From: CAWCDJ01 sp963794265
Lineage (GTDB): Bacteria > Acidobacteriota > Terriglobia > Bryobacterales > Bryobacteraceae
Assembly: GCA_963794265.1 (NCBI GenBank)
Contig: CAWCDJ010000007.1
Coordinates: 62,001-126,000, forward strand
Length of the DNA: 64,000 nucleotides
Direction: 5' to 3'
Positions 8,299-16,676 of this stretch are shown piece by piece. Made by a program: the position numbers and the translations under genes. Within the stretch, counting starts at the first letter, position 1. Every line of letters begins with the position of its first letter. Below the pieces are notes generated by a model. The model saw only the letters and a program-made list of their open reading frames with translations. It did not search any database and was not told the DNA's origin.

Positions 8299-10199
8299 AG
8301 TCTTCGCGCCACCAGCATAGTCATGTCGTCCTGTAACTCGTTGGAGCCGGTCCATAAGTTGACCGACTCCATGACGCGGGCGATGATCTCTTCCGAACTG
8401 GAGCGGGCGTACTTGACCAGCAGGTCTTTGAGGCGATCTTCACCGAACATCTCGCCGTATGCATTTTCCGGCTCTACGATTCCGTCCGTGTACGCCACCA
8501 GCAGGTCGCCCTTATCCATGCGCACGATTCGCTCCTGGTAGCGCGCGACCAGAAAGGCCCCCACCACGGTGCCCGTAGATTCCAGGGTCTCGAGTTGGTT
8601 GCCTCGCACCATGATCGGCGCCAGGTGTCCGGCGTTCGTGTACGTCAGTTCGTTGGTGGAATCTTCGAACATGGCGAAGTAGAAGGTGGCGTACTTCTCC
8701 GGAGCGGTCGTTTCGAAAAGTTGTTTGTTCAGCGTGGCCACCATGCGCGCCGTCGAGTAATGATCCGGCCTCCAGCCATTGGTCGCGCTTAGCTGGGTCC
8801 GCATGGTTGATTGAATCGTGGCCATCAGCAGGGCCGCCGAGATTCCTTTCCCCGCCACGTCGCCTATGGCGAAGGCCAGGGAATGCTCGGAAATCGGCAT
8901 GAAGTCGTAATAATCGCCGGACACCATGCGCGCCGGGTTGCACACGCCTTTCAATTCGAGCGATCGCGAGAAGGGAACGTCTTTGGGGAATAACTGGTTC
9001 TGCACTTCCCGCGCGATCTCCAACTCCGATTCGAGGCGCTCCTTCTCTTTCGCCACTACCAGCAGCCGGCCCAGGTTGGCCGTCATGGTGTTGAACGATC
9101 CGGCCAACTCCGCCAACTGGTCGGCGCCCTTGACCGGGATGCGGTAAGAGAAGTCGCCGTCCTTCACGTGCTGCGTGGCCGAGTACAGCTCATGCACGCT
9201 GCCGGTGATGGTGCGGGTCAGCGAAACCCCGGCAACCAGCGAGAGGGTCTCGACGATCAGAAACAGCAAAGTAAGCGCGATGAACCCGGCCAGCACTCCG
9301 GCGCCCCAGTCCCACTTCTGTTTCTGTCCGAACACGATCCCGAGCACCGCCGAAAGCCTCGTATCCACGATCAGCAGCAGCGGGACTTCGTTCTTCGGCG
9401 ACTCCCACATCGGAATGCTCACCGGATAGACTCCGCTCAGCGGAAGGTCGAGGAGGTTCACCGGGGATGGGACGTGTGAGTTGCGGATGTGGCCCATCAG
9501 CGGAGTGAAGTTGACGTCGCCGAGTCCGGGGATCAGGTCCGCCAGGATGTCGTGGGCGATGGGCGCCACGATGGTGACTTCTTTGCCGTTTTCGTCGGGC
9601 ACGTGGGCCCAGGCGTAAAGATGCGGGACATCCCCATCTTTGCGGATCACCAGTCCGGAGGCGCGCTGCCACCCGGGCGGCGGAGGCTCGAGCGTATTGT
9701 CCGCCGGGTATCGGAGCGGCTCCTTGCCGGTCACCAGCAGTTGGGGGTTCGGAAACGCGTTCCGCATGCTCATCACGAAACGGTTGACGGTGATCTCTTG
9801 ATCCCGCATGGGCAGCCGTGCCAGAATCTCCGCCTGCCGTTGCAGCGCGTTCTCGCGATGGGTCAGTTCCGTGTTCACCAGGTAAACCGCCATCTGCCCG
9901 ATTACCGCCCATCCGGCCAGGCCGACCAGCGTGAGAATCAGCACAATCGGAACCACCGCGATAAACAGGTAGGCCGCGATCAGACGGTTCCGCAGCCGCC
10001 AGATGGCCTGCTTCATGCCGCGGCGCGCCGCGCGAAACAGCGTAGCCAGGAAGAAAAGGAATGCGGCCAGCCCTACGACGGTTTGCCATCCCGGCGAAAG
10101 GCGGGTGAAATACAGAATGAGGTATAGGACAATCAGGGTGAGAAAGATCTTCTCGACGCGGCCCAAGCGCCGCCATTCCTGCCCGTACCCTTTCTGCAT
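8295..10199 (-). CDS. Membrane SpoIIE/RsbU-type protein phosphatase with HAMP
   Basis: The 634-residue protein has two N-terminal hydrophobic helices (about residues 18-55) and another at about 72-97, a periplasmic stretch, a further helix near 300-325, a HAMP segment (TRTITGSVHELYSATQHVKDGDF) and a coiled region. It ends in a PP2C-type SpoIIE domain with VSGDYYDFMP, FAIGDVAGKGISAALLMA and VAYTDGIVEPEN. Such proteins dephosphorylate anti-anti-sigma factors in partner-switching stress control; no partner gene is seen here. It is the first gene of the ATGA-linked minus-strand operon. Confidence 0.9.
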   Translation of the reverse strand: MQKGYGQEWRRLGRVEKIFLTLIVLYLILYFTRLSPGWQTVVGLAAFLFFLATLFRAARRGMKQAIWRLRNRLIAAYLFIAVVPIVLILTLVGLAGWAVIGQMAVYLVNTELTHRENALQRQAEILARLPMRDQEITVNRFVMSMRNAFPNPQLLVTGKEPLRYPADNTLEPPPPGWQRASGLVIRKDGDVPHLYAWAHVPDENGKEVTIVAPIAHDILADLIPGLGDVNFTPLMGHIRNSHVPSPVNLLDLPLSGVYPVSIPMWESPKNEVPLLLIVDTRLSAVLGIVFGQKQKWDWGAGVLAGFIALTLLFLIVETLSLVAGVSLTRTITGSVHELYSATQHVKDGDFSYRIPVKGADQLAELAGSFNTMTANLGRLLVVAKEKERLESELEIAREVQNQLFPKDVPFSRSLELKGVCNPARMVSGDYYDFMPISEHSLAFAIGDVAGKGISAALLMATIQSTMRTQLSATNGWRPDHYSTARMVATLNKQLFETTAPEKYATFYFAMFEDSTNELTYTNAGHLAPIMVRGNQLETLESTGTVVGAFLVARYQERIVRMDKGDLLVAYTDGIVEPENAYGEMFGEDRLKDLLVKYARSSSEEIIARVMESVNLWTGSNELQDDMTMLVARRL

Positions 10200-10263
10200 A
10201 GCTTCAGAGTAGCGTACCGCACTTCAGAAGGATGCGCCGGTGTGGCGTAACCCCCAAGGCCAG

Positions 10264-10289
10264 TAGGGGTAGGCCTCCCGGCCTGCCCA
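10264..10289. repeat. Gene-end palindrome, copy 1
   Basis: GGGTAGGCC (10267-10275), a TCCC loop and GGCCTGCCC (10280-10288) form a 9-bp stem with one G-T pair. It is followed by a weaker second inverted motif (AAGCC...GAGCTC...GCT). Three other copies are at 11623-11645, 54267-54288 and 58460-58481. This copy lies between the divergent phosphatase and aroF genes. Confidence 0.75.
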
Positions 10290-10361
10290 AAAGCCACAAG
10301 AGCTCTGCTGCCACTAGGTTGTAGTGGTGCTATCAAGTGTCTAAAAACAAATGCTGTTATC

Positions 10362-10391
10362 TTGCAAAATAGGTATGCCCTGGTGTATAGT
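10362..10391 (+). promoter_or_regulatory. aroF sigma-70 type promoter
   Basis: TTGCAA (10362-10367) and TATAGT (10386-10391) are separated by 18 bp. The -10 box ends 9 nt before the ATG of the leader peptide at 10401, so the transcript should begin at or within a few bases of that ATG. No Shine-Dalgarno is visible before it. Confidence 0.65.
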
Positions 10392-10400
10392 GAAATTTAC

Positions 10401-10463
10401 ATGTCGTTTGCTTACGCCAGCTCGTTTAGCAGCCGGTTCTGGTTTTGCCGCCAGATCCGGTAG
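10401..10463 (+). CDS. aroF leader peptide (attenuator)
   Basis: A 20-codon frame, MSFAYASSFSSRFWFCRQIR then TAG, sits between the promoter and a terminator. It has four Phe, one Tyr and one Trp codon, with Phe-Trp-Phe consecutive at codons 13-15 (10437-10445). This is what is expected of a leader peptide whose translation senses charged aromatic tRNAs in front of an aromatic-pathway gene. It has no ribosome binding site and is probably leaderless or nearly so. That it is translated is inference; the frame and its context are read directly. Confidence 0.7.
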   Translation: MSFAYASSFSSRFWFCRQIR

Positions 10464-10510
10464 AGTGGCGTTGGCGTTAGGCATTTCCGCTTATTAGAAC
10501 CAACCCACTC
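10463..10510 (+). promoter_or_regulatory. aroF antiterminator
   Basis: Bases 10463-10474 (GAGTGG, bulged C, GTTGG) can pair with 10500-10510 (CCAAC then CCACTC), giving 11 pairs with one bulge. The right half is the whole 5' arm of the terminator, so the two structures exclude each other. A ribosome paused at codons 13-15 leaves 10463-10474 free; a ribosome at the stop codon (10461-10463) covers it. Confidence 0.65.
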
Positions 10511-10532
10511 GAAAGGGTGGGTTTTTCGTTTT
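10502..10532 (+). terminator. Intrinsic terminator/attenuator before aroF
   Basis: AACCCACTC (10502-10510), a GAAA tetraloop and GGGTGGGTT (10515-10523) make a 9-bp stem, followed by a T-rich tract to 10532. It lies 17 nt before the aroF start, inside its leader, so it must act as a regulated terminator. Confidence 0.85.
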
Positions 10533-10548
10533 TGGGAGGGAAATTTTC

Positions 10549-11586
10549 ATGATTATCTCCATGCGGCCGCACGCCACGCGGCAGGAAATCGACCACGTCT
10601 GCGAGCGGATCCGGGAATTCGGCTTCAAAGTCCATTCCATCGAAGGTGAGGAGCGCGTGGTGATTGGCGTGGTGGGGGTGGGCGGCGACGTCACCGCCTG
10701 CCTGGAATCGCTCGAGGCCACTCCGGGCGTGGAAAGCGCCATGCGCATCTCGGCGCCGTATAAGTTCGTCAGCCGGGAATTCAAGAAAGACCACTCCAGC
10801 ATCAAGCTCAACGGCGTGGCTATCGGCGGAGAGGAATTCGTCGTGATGGCCGGCCCCTGCTCGGTTGAGAGCGAGAATCAGATCATGGAGACGGCCGAGG
10901 CCGTAGCCCAAGCCGGCGCCCGCGTTCTGCGCGGCGGCGCCTTCAAGCCACGCACCTCGCCCTATGATTTCCAGGGGCTCGAACTCGAAGGGCTGAAACT
11001 CCTGCGCAAGGCCAAGCAAGCCACCGGCCTCGCCATCATCACCGAAATCATGAGCGACCGCGATGTGGAGATGGTGGCCGAATACGCCGATTGCATGCAG
11101 GTGGGCGCGCGCAACATGCAGAATTTTTCGCTGCTCAAATCCCTCGGATCGTGCGGCCGCCCGGTTCTGCTGAAACGCGGCATGAGCTCCACCATCAAGG
11201 AACTGCTCATGTCGGCCGAGTACGTCGTGGCGCACGGCAACCCCCACGTGATCCTCTGCGAGCGCGGTATTCGCACGTTCGAAACCGCCACCCGCAATAC
11301 TTGTGACATCACCGCCATCCCCGTGCTCAATGAGTTGACGCATTTGCCGGTGATCCTGGACCCGAGCCACGCCACCGGGAAACGCAGCCTGGTTCCCGCC
11401 CTGGCGCGCGCCGGAGCAGCGATCGGCGCCGATGGCTTGATTCTGGAGGTCCACCCCTGTCCGGAAAAGGCCGTCAGCGATGGCGCCCAGTCTCTCACCC
11501 CGGCGGGCTTCCGCGAGTTGATGCAGAGCCTCCAGCCGTATATCCGGCTGTGGAAGGAAGCCCGCACCCCGGTCCTGGCAGGGTAA
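10549..11586 (+). CDS. aroF: 3-deoxy-7-phosphoheptulonate (DAHP) synthase, AroF type
   Basis: A 345-residue enzyme condensing phosphoenolpyruvate and erythrose-4-phosphate, the first step of aromatic amino-acid synthesis. An N-terminal ferredoxin-like regulatory domain (about 1-75) precedes the TIM barrel with VMAGPCSVES, LRGGAFKPRTSPYDFQG, QVGARNMQNFSLLK, LLKRGMSSTIKE, ERGIRTFE and LDPSHATGKRSLV. The domain order is that of the Thermotoga-like type I-beta group. A strong Shine-Dalgarno (GGGAGGG) precedes ATG 10549. Expression is probably controlled by the Phe/Trp attenuator directly upstream. Its stop codon lies inside a palindrome-like element. Confidence 0.97.
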   Translation: MIISMRPHATRQEIDHVCERIREFGFKVHSIEGEERVVIGVVGVGGDVTACLESLEATPGVESAMRISAPYKFVSREFKKDHSSIKLNGVAIGGEEFVVMAGPCSVESENQIMETAEAVAQAGARVLRGGAFKPRTSPYDFQGLELEGLKLLRKAKQATGLAIITEIMSDRDVEMVAEYADCMQVGARNMQNFSLLKSLGSCGRPVLLKRGMSSTIKELLMSAEYVVAHGNPHVILCERGIRTFETATRNTCDITAIPVLNELTHLPVILDPSHATGKRSLVPALARAGAAIGADGLILEVHPCPEKAVSDGAQSLTPAGFRELMQSLQPYIRLWKEARTPVLAG

Positions 11587-11648
11587 GCCTCCGGCCTTCT
11601 CAAGAGCCGGGCTGAGCTCGGCTGGACAGGCCAGGAGGCCTATCCTAC
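11583..11648. repeat. Gene-end palindrome, copy 2 (composite)
   Basis: GGACAGGCC (from 11624), AGGA and GGCCTATCC form the inverted version of the element at 10267. Before it, GGGTAAGCC-TCC-GGCCTTC (11581-11598) and GAGCCGGGCTGAGCTCGGCT (11604-11623) are further inverted pieces. The aroF stop codon (11584-11586) lies inside the first piece. The element may work as a transcription terminator. Confidence 0.6.
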
Positions 11649-11677
11649 CTTTGCCCCGCCTGTGTGATACTTCAGTC

Positions 11678-12595
11678 GTGAGCTCTCATAAACGCGCGCT
11701 CGCGGCGGCGGCGCTGGGGATTGCGGTCCTTGCCGCCGCGGCCGTCTGGTGGTCGCAGACTCGTCCCATCGGCCCGCCCGCCCAATACCTGCGCCTCCCC
11801 TCGCGCGACGCAGCCATCCTGTTCGTGAATTTCGACCAGTTGCGGCGCGCCGGATTGCTCGATCTGCTGGCCGGGTCGAACGCGGCCCAGGACCCCGAGT
11901 ACCGGCGCTTCGTCGACGCCACGTCGTTCGACTATACCCGCGACCTCGACACGGCCATGGTGGCATTCGCACCCAGCGGCAAGTATCTCCTGCTGAACGG
12001 CCGTTTCCGCTGGGCTAATTTGCGCGCCTACGCCCTCGCTCACGATGGCGATTGCCCGGGCTCCGTGTGCCGGATGCTGGGCAGTTCGCCGGATCGCCAC
12101 ATCTCGTATTCGCCTCTCCGCCCGAACACCCTGGCCCTCGCCGTCAGTACCGACGACCTGGCCGTCGAGCGCCTGGAGCGTGCCACCGAAGGCTCAGCGC
12201 CGCAACTGCCCGCCGCGCCCGTATGGTTGAAGGTCCCCGGTTCGCTGCTGAAATCCGCCGACGCACTGCCGACCGGCACCCGCATGTTCGCGCACACCAT
12301 GGAGCAGGCCGAGAGCGTCACGCTGTCACTGTCGCAGGACGGCAACCGGCTGGCTGCCCGGCTCGAGGTCCTCTGCCCGACCGAGCAGGACGCCGCTTCG
12401 ATCGCCTCGGATCTCACGCACGCCACTGCGCTCCTCAAAGACCTGATCGAGCGAGAACACCAGAAGCCGACCGCCACCGACCTGAGCGGCGTCCTGACAT
12501 CCGGTTCGTTTCGCAGCCAGGGCCGCCGGGTTTACGGCTACTGGCCGATTGAGCGGCAGTTCGTCGCCAGCATGCTATCGGGCGGCGCCGGCTGA
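11678..12595 (+). CDS. Membrane-anchored protein of unknown function
   Basis: A protein of about 305 residues with one N-terminal hydrophobic helix (ALAAAALGIAVLAAAAVWW) after a short basic segment, then a soluble domain likely to be periplasmic. The middle holds ILFVNFDQLR, MVAFAPSGKYLLLNGRF and LALAVSTDDLAVERL, which alternate like a repeated alpha/beta domain measuring protein on protein; I do not recognise the family. I chose the GTG at 11678 because it gives a short basic N-terminus; a TTG 27 nt upstream is possible. It converges on the esterase gene with a 3-bp gap. Confidence 0.7.
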   Translation: MSSHKRALAAAALGIAVLAAAAVWWSQTRPIGPPAQYLRLPSRDAAILFVNFDQLRRAGLLDLLAGSNAAQDPEYRRFVDATSFDYTRDLDTAMVAFAPSGKYLLLNGRFRWANLRAYALAHDGDCPGSVCRMLGSSPDRHISYSPLRPNTLALAVSTDDLAVERLERATEGSAPQLPAAPVWLKVPGSLLKSADALPTGTRMFAHTMEQAESVTLSLSQDGNRLAARLEVLCPTEQDAASIASDLTHATALLKDLIEREHQKPTATDLSGVLTSGSFRSQGRRVYGYWPIERQFVASMLSGGAG

Positions 12596-12598
12596 CTT

Positions 12599-13744
12599 CT
12601 ACTGGAACAACATGGGGGCGAACTCGGCCAGGTAGTTGCGCCAGTTCCGCCAGACGTGGCCTTCTTCCGACGCCACGAAAGTGTGTTTAATCTGCTTCTG
12701 GTCGAGCGCCTTGCCGAGCGCCTCGGAAGCCGGGAAGAGCCCATCCGCCTTGCCACACGCGATATAGAAAACTTTCAGCTTTTTATTGGCGGCCGCCGGG
12801 TCCTGGAACACCTCCGGAAACATGGTTTCGAAATTCAGGTTGGGGTTGCGGCCGATGCCGGCGCTGAAGGCCCCGATGGAGTGGAACACGTCCAGGTGCG
12901 CGAGCCCCACCCGCAGCGCCTGGCCGCCGCCCATCGAGAGTCCGGCCAGCGCGCGGTCCTCGGGCCGGGCGGAGATACGGTACTGCTTTTCGACGAACGG
13001 CATCACGTCGCCGAGCAGGTCGCTGCCGAAGGCATTCGGGTCGGTTTTCGGAGGCGCGCCCGGCGGCAGATAGACATCCTGCTGCGCGCGGCCGTAGGGC
13101 ATCACGATGATCATCGGCTTCGCCTTGCCTTCCGCGATCAGGTTGTCGAGAATCAGGTTGGCATGCCCGATGGTGGTCCAGCCCTGCTCGGTGTCGCCCG
13201 ACCCGTGCAGCAGGTAGAGCACCGGGTAGCGGCGGCGGTTCGCTTCGTAGCCCGGCGGCGTGTAGACATCCACGCGCCGCGGCACATCCAGCGCCTTGGA
13301 TAAGTACCAGTTCACGTGGACCGTTCCGTGCGGAACGGGCTGCCAGTCATAGGGCGCCGGCTGGGCGGCCGGTATCTCGAACATCGACTCCGAAGTCCGC
13401 TCCCCGGGCTTGATCATCGGATTCACCGGGTCGAGCACCCGCACTCCGTTCACCAGGTAGGTGTAGTTATAGATGGCTGGATGGAGCGGCCCGAGCGTGA
13501 CGCTCCACACGCCGTCGTCGCTTTTCTTGAGCGCCTGGGGGCCTTGTGCGCAGTCGCAGGAGAGCTTCACGTCGGTGGCCTCCGGGGCTTTTAACTCGAA
13601 GGTCACGGTTCCATCGGGGTGCACCTGGTAGGCAGGTTTGGGGGGATTCGGGTCGCCGCGCCGGGGCCCTCCGGGCGGAGGGCCCTGCGCCAGCAGAAAA
13701 GAAACCGGCAGGAGTAAGAAAGACAAGCAGGCTTTACGAAACAT
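12599..13744 (-). CDS. Secreted esterase, enterochelin-esterase/esterase D family
   Basis: A 381-residue protein with signal peptide, an immunoglobulin-like CBM48/E-set domain (about 38-125) and an alpha/beta hydrolase domain. The nucleophile is Ser270 in GLSMGG; Asp334 (GKADGLF) and His363 (SEEGHVW) complete the triad. LYLLHGSGDTEQGW provides the oxyanion-hole region. Family members cleave feruloyl or acetyl esters on plant polysaccharides, or siderophore esters; the E-set domain favours a carbohydrate ester here. It probably acts in the periplasm or outside the cell. Confidence 0.88.
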   Translation of the reverse strand: MFRKACLSFLLLPVSFLLAQGPPPGGPRRGDPNPPKPAYQVHPDGTVTFELKAPEATDVKLSCDCAQGPQALKKSDDGVWSVTLGPLHPAIYNYTYLVNGVRVLDPVNPMIKPGERTSESMFEIPAAQPAPYDWQPVPHGTVHVNWYLSKALDVPRRVDVYTPPGYEANRRRYPVLYLLHGSGDTEQGWTTIGHANLILDNLIAEGKAKPMIIVMPYGRAQQDVYLPPGAPPKTDPNAFGSDLLGDVMPFVEKQYRISARPEDRALAGLSMGGGQALRVGLAHLDVFHSIGAFSAGIGRNPNLNFETMFPEVFQDPAAANKKLKVFYIACGKADGLFPASEALGKALDQKQIKHTFVASEEGHVWRNWRNYLAEFAPMLFQ

Positions 13745-13762
13745 GCCTGCAACTATAGAACA

Positions 13763-14806
13763 TTAGCGCCAGCGGCGATAGCCTCGGTAACCCCAGCCGC
13801 CGTACCCGAAGCCCCGTCCGATGACCATGCCGAAGCCGGGACCCCAGTAAGGATAGCCGTAGCCGTACGCATAAGGGTAGGGATACGGTGCATACCAGGC
13901 CGGATACGGCGCCGCCGGTGCGTAGCCGTAGCCATAGCCCGCCTGTACCGGCGGACGCGGCCCTAGTTGCATGTTCGGCTGGCGAACGTAATCGCCCGGG
14001 CCCACATAGCGGAAAGCCTGCGGAGCGCGCACCGTGGAGACGCCGACCGGACTGGTGATCTGGAAGGTCAATGCGGTTTCGGGGTACAGCACGGTTGGAT
14101 GATTGCGGGTCAGAAGCACGCCGATGATTCCGGCGGCCGCGCCCGCACCCGCGCCGATCGCGGCGCCGGTGCCCCAGCCCGCCACCGCGCCGATGCCCGC
14201 GCCGACCGCGGTGGTCGCGGCCACCGTGCCCGCCTGGGCGCCGGCTGGCGTGCGCCCTCCTACGCGTCCCACCAGTTGCGAGGTGATGGGAGTCTGGGTT
14301 CCATCGGCCAGCGTCAGGCTAGTCAATTGGAGGGCAATCTTCGAAGGGTGGTCGGCTTTCTGTTTCTCGACCCCGGCGACCCGTCCGTACACCGTCTGCC
14401 CACGGTCCGCCACTACAATCCCATCCACCACCACCGGCTGCTCGAGTGTGGCCGAGAAGGGGTCGCCCTGCTGGTTCCGGTCGGTGGAGAGCCCGTCGTT
14501 CAGCCGCACGGTCACGTAGGCGCCCGACTTCAAAGTCAGTTCCGGGGGAATACCGTACGCGGGCCGGGCAGTTCTGGTGGCCGGAGCTTGCGTGTAATCC
14601 GGCTGCGCTCCGTTCTGAACGGTCTGTCCATTCTGTACCGGCTGTCCATAGGCGTCGCTGCGGTCTACCGGCTCGGGGTCCTGTCCGTTTGCCGCGGGGG
14701 CCGCCGTCGGGTCCGTGGCTCGTCGCCAACCGCCGGAAGAGGTCGGCGCAGTCTGTGCAAATACCAAACCTGTTGTGGTCAGGGCAATCACAGCCATTCG
14801 CATCAT
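13763..14806 (-). CDS. Secreted glycine-zipper, Tyr/Gly/Pro-rich envelope protein
   Basis: A 347-residue protein with a signal peptide (cut near VFAQ), a Gln/Asn-rich linker (about 30-75), a beta-rich domain with GAYVTVRLNDGLSTDRNQ, and a glycine zipper near 195-235 (GAGIGAVAGWGTGAAIGAGA) that can insert in a membrane. The last 80 residues are almost only Tyr, Gly, Pro and Ala (for example PYPYPYAYGYGYPY). The middle part resembles the TrbI/conjugal-transfer fold seen in many acidobacterial surface proteins. The role is unknown, probably in the outer envelope. Second and fourth codons are also ATG, so the start is uncertain by up to 9 nt. Confidence 0.75.
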   Translation of the reverse strand: MMRMAVIALTTTGLVFAQTAPTSSGGWRRATDPTAAPAANGQDPEPVDRSDAYGQPVQNGQTVQNGAQPDYTQAPATRTARPAYGIPPELTLKSGAYVTVRLNDGLSTDRNQQGDPFSATLEQPVVVDGIVVADRGQTVYGRVAGVEKQKADHPSKIALQLTSLTLADGTQTPITSQLVGRVGGRTPAGAQAGTVAATTAVGAGIGAVAGWGTGAAIGAGAGAAAGIIGVLLTRNHPTVLYPETALTFQITSPVGVSTVRAPQAFRYVGPGDYVRQPNMQLGPRPPVQAGYGYGYAPAAPYPAWYAPYPYPYAYGYGYPYWGPGFGMVIGRGFGYGGWGYRGYRRWR

Positions 14807-14951
14807 AGAAGCTGCCTCGTTCTTTCCTTCAACGCCCTTCCTATATGCATCTGACTTTCCACTCCTAATTCATTGAAAACATTCACCGCATCTGACAGAT
14901 TCTTGGCCGCAAAGCACCGGGTATGGTGGATTTCGGCCACCTGGCCCAAAA

Positions 14952-14993
14952 AGCAAAAGCCCCGCGGCCCGGAAAGGGGCGGCGGGGCTCAAA
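14952..14993 (-). terminator. Intrinsic terminator of the small Lys-rich gene
   Basis: On the minus strand AGCCCCGC pairs with GCGGGGCT, with an inner GCCCC/GGGC stem, and the hairpin is followed by TTTT. It begins 13 nt after the stop of the gene at 15006-15164. Confidence 0.8.
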
Positions 14994-15005
14994 TGCCTGG
15001 TGGAC

Positions 15006-15164
15006 TTACTTTTTTGGGGCAGTCTTCGCGGTCTTCTTGGCCTTCTTGTGCTTCCTAGCCTTGGAAGCGGTGCTGGTGGCCGGCTTATTCTGGCCGGAGG
15101 CGGCAAAGGTCAGGCCCGTGGTGGCGAAAACCAACGCGATGGTGAGTGCAATCTTCTTCATCAT
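15006..15164 (-). CDS. Small secreted Lys/Ala-rich protein (52 aa)
   Basis: A 52-codon gene that is easy to miss. It starts MMKKIALTIALVFATTGLTF, a clean signal peptide ending near FAA, followed by a mature part of about 30 residues dominated by Lys, Ala and Thr (SKARKHKKAKKTAKTAPKK). It is supported by an AGGGAG ribosome binding site upstream, a signal-peptide hydrophobicity profile and an intrinsic terminator directly downstream. The exported tail is strongly cationic and could bind LPS, nucleic acid or acidic polysaccharide; this is inference. The family is not recognised. Either of two consecutive ATGs (15164, 15161) may be used. Confidence 0.75.
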   Translation of the reverse strand: MMKKIALTIALVFATTGLTFAASGQNKPATSTASKARKHKKAKKTAKTAPKK

Positions 15165-15362
15165 TTCTTCTTTTCTCCCTGGCGGGCCTTCCGCCCGCTC
15201 ACAATCTCATCTTGCGGGAGAGTTCGAAAAAGCTCGATAGCCCCCGCGGGCTATTGGGGCAGCCGAATTGAGGCCTAAGGTGGTTAAGGTTCTTTAGTCT
15301 TTCCGAATAGCCCGATCCGGGGATGCCCGGGCGGGTCCCTCGGCGCGATACTGGAAAAAACG

Positions 15363-16676
15363 ATGTTTCCGCGCCAGATCACGCACCAGAACATCTTTCG
15401 CGTCCTGATTATCGGGTTCGCGTTGGTATTCCTCCTGCTGGTGGCCGCCGCGATTGTCGGCATTCGAAACATCCAATCGATTCAACAGAACGCGGCCGAC
15501 CTGCTGCGCGAGCAGGCGGTCACAAACCGCCTTATCGACGAGCTTCACAACCAGCAGACCACGCTCTCTGAGGTGTTTTCCGTACTGGCCCGCGATCCGG
15601 ACTCGGTCGACTATGACCACATCATGGCGCAATTGGACCAAGCCGACCACGACATCGGGCGCATCTCGGCCGAAGGCGCCCAAACCCCCCAGAGCCACCT
15701 TTGGATTCGCCTCAAGCAGACATCCACAGATTTTTCGCGCGAAGCCCGCCGGCTCCTCACCTCCGACGATGTCGAGACTTATGCGACCGTCGCCCTGTTT
15801 CGCGATCACGAGGCCTTCATTTCCATCGTGGCCCGGCTGATTGAGGCGGAATACCACAAGGTGAGTGCCGCGCAGGACCAGATCGACCGGCGCTCGTCGC
15901 GGCTCTCCGAAGCGTCGCTGATATTCGGCCTCACCGCCATCCTGCTGGCCATCGCTTTTGCGATCGTGACCATCCGGATGGTCACCCAACTCATCCGCGG
16001 GATGGAGTGGCAAACCGCGGAGCTCGGCCGCGTTTCCTGGCATATGCTGGAAGACCAGGAAGCCACCGCCCGGCGCTTCTCGCACGAATTGCACGACGAA
16101 CTCGGCCAATCTCTCACCGCGGTGAAGACCAATCTCGCAGCGCTCGAAGCCGGGGGCGTGGTCAACCGCGAGCGGCTCGACGATTGCCTTCGCCTGGTGG
16201 ACGAATCCATCGGCAACGTGCGCCAGATGTCGCAGCTTCTGCGCCCCATCATTCTCGACGATTTCGGCCTCGAAGCCGGGCTGCGCTGGCTGTGCGAGGG
16301 CTTCGCGACACGCACCGGAATCGAGGTCAACCTGGATTCCACGTACTCCGGCCGCATGGCGGACGAAACCGAGACGCACCTCTACCGGATCGCGCAGGAG
16401 GCCCTCACCAACATCGCCCGCCACGCTGGCGCCAAACACGTCGAGGTGCGGCTCGCGGCCGTGGGAGGCGAGGTCAGTCTCACGGTCAGGGACGACGGCC
16501 GCGGCCTGCCACACCCCGACCGTCCCGGTCCGCGCGGGCTCGGGATGATCGGGATGCGTGCCCGCGCGCGCAGCGCCGGCGGCGACCTGACGGTGCACTC
16601 GCGGCCGCAGCAGGGTGTTCTAATTGAAGTGCGGGTACCGATTCGCGATGAGACGCATTCGCATTCTGCTGGCTGA
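15363..16676 (+). CDS. NarL-type sensor histidine kinase
   Basis: A 437-residue membrane kinase. Helices at about 12-34 and 184-206 flank a periplasmic four-helix sensor of about 150 residues. A HAMP-like linker leads to a HisKA_3 domain with RRFSHELHDELGQSL (phospho-His at 244). The HATPase_c domain has EALTNIARHA (N box), VRDDGRGL and GPRGLGMIGMRARARSAGG. It pairs with the response regulator whose gene overlaps its end by 29 nt, so the two are co-translated. The signal is unknown. Confidence 0.93.
   Translation: MFPRQITHQNIFRVLIIGFALVFLLLVAAAIVGIRNIQSIQQNAADLLREQAVTNRLIDELHNQQTTLSEVFSVLARDPDSVDYDHIMAQLDQADHDIGRISAEGAQTPQSHLWIRLKQTSTDFSREARRLLTSDDVETYATVALFRDHEAFISIVARLIEAEYHKVSAAQDQIDRRSSRLSEASLIFGLTAILLAIAFAIVTIRMVTQLIRGMEWQTAELGRVSWHMLEDQEATARRFSHELHDELGQSLTAVKTNLAALEAGGVVNRERLDDCLRLVDESIGNVRQMSQLLRPIILDDFGLEAGLRWLCEGFATRTGIEVNLDSTYSGRMADETETHLYRIAQEALTNIARHAGAKHVEVRLAAVGGEVSLTVRDDGRGLPHPDRPGPRGLGMIGMRARARSAGGDLTVHSRPQQGVLIEVRVPIRDETHSHSAG

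Noticed and set aside
15230..15260. Hairpin GATAGCCCCCGCGGGCTATT as a terminator
   Set aside because: No T-run follows on either strand and it lies between two divergent starts, so I cannot assign a role.
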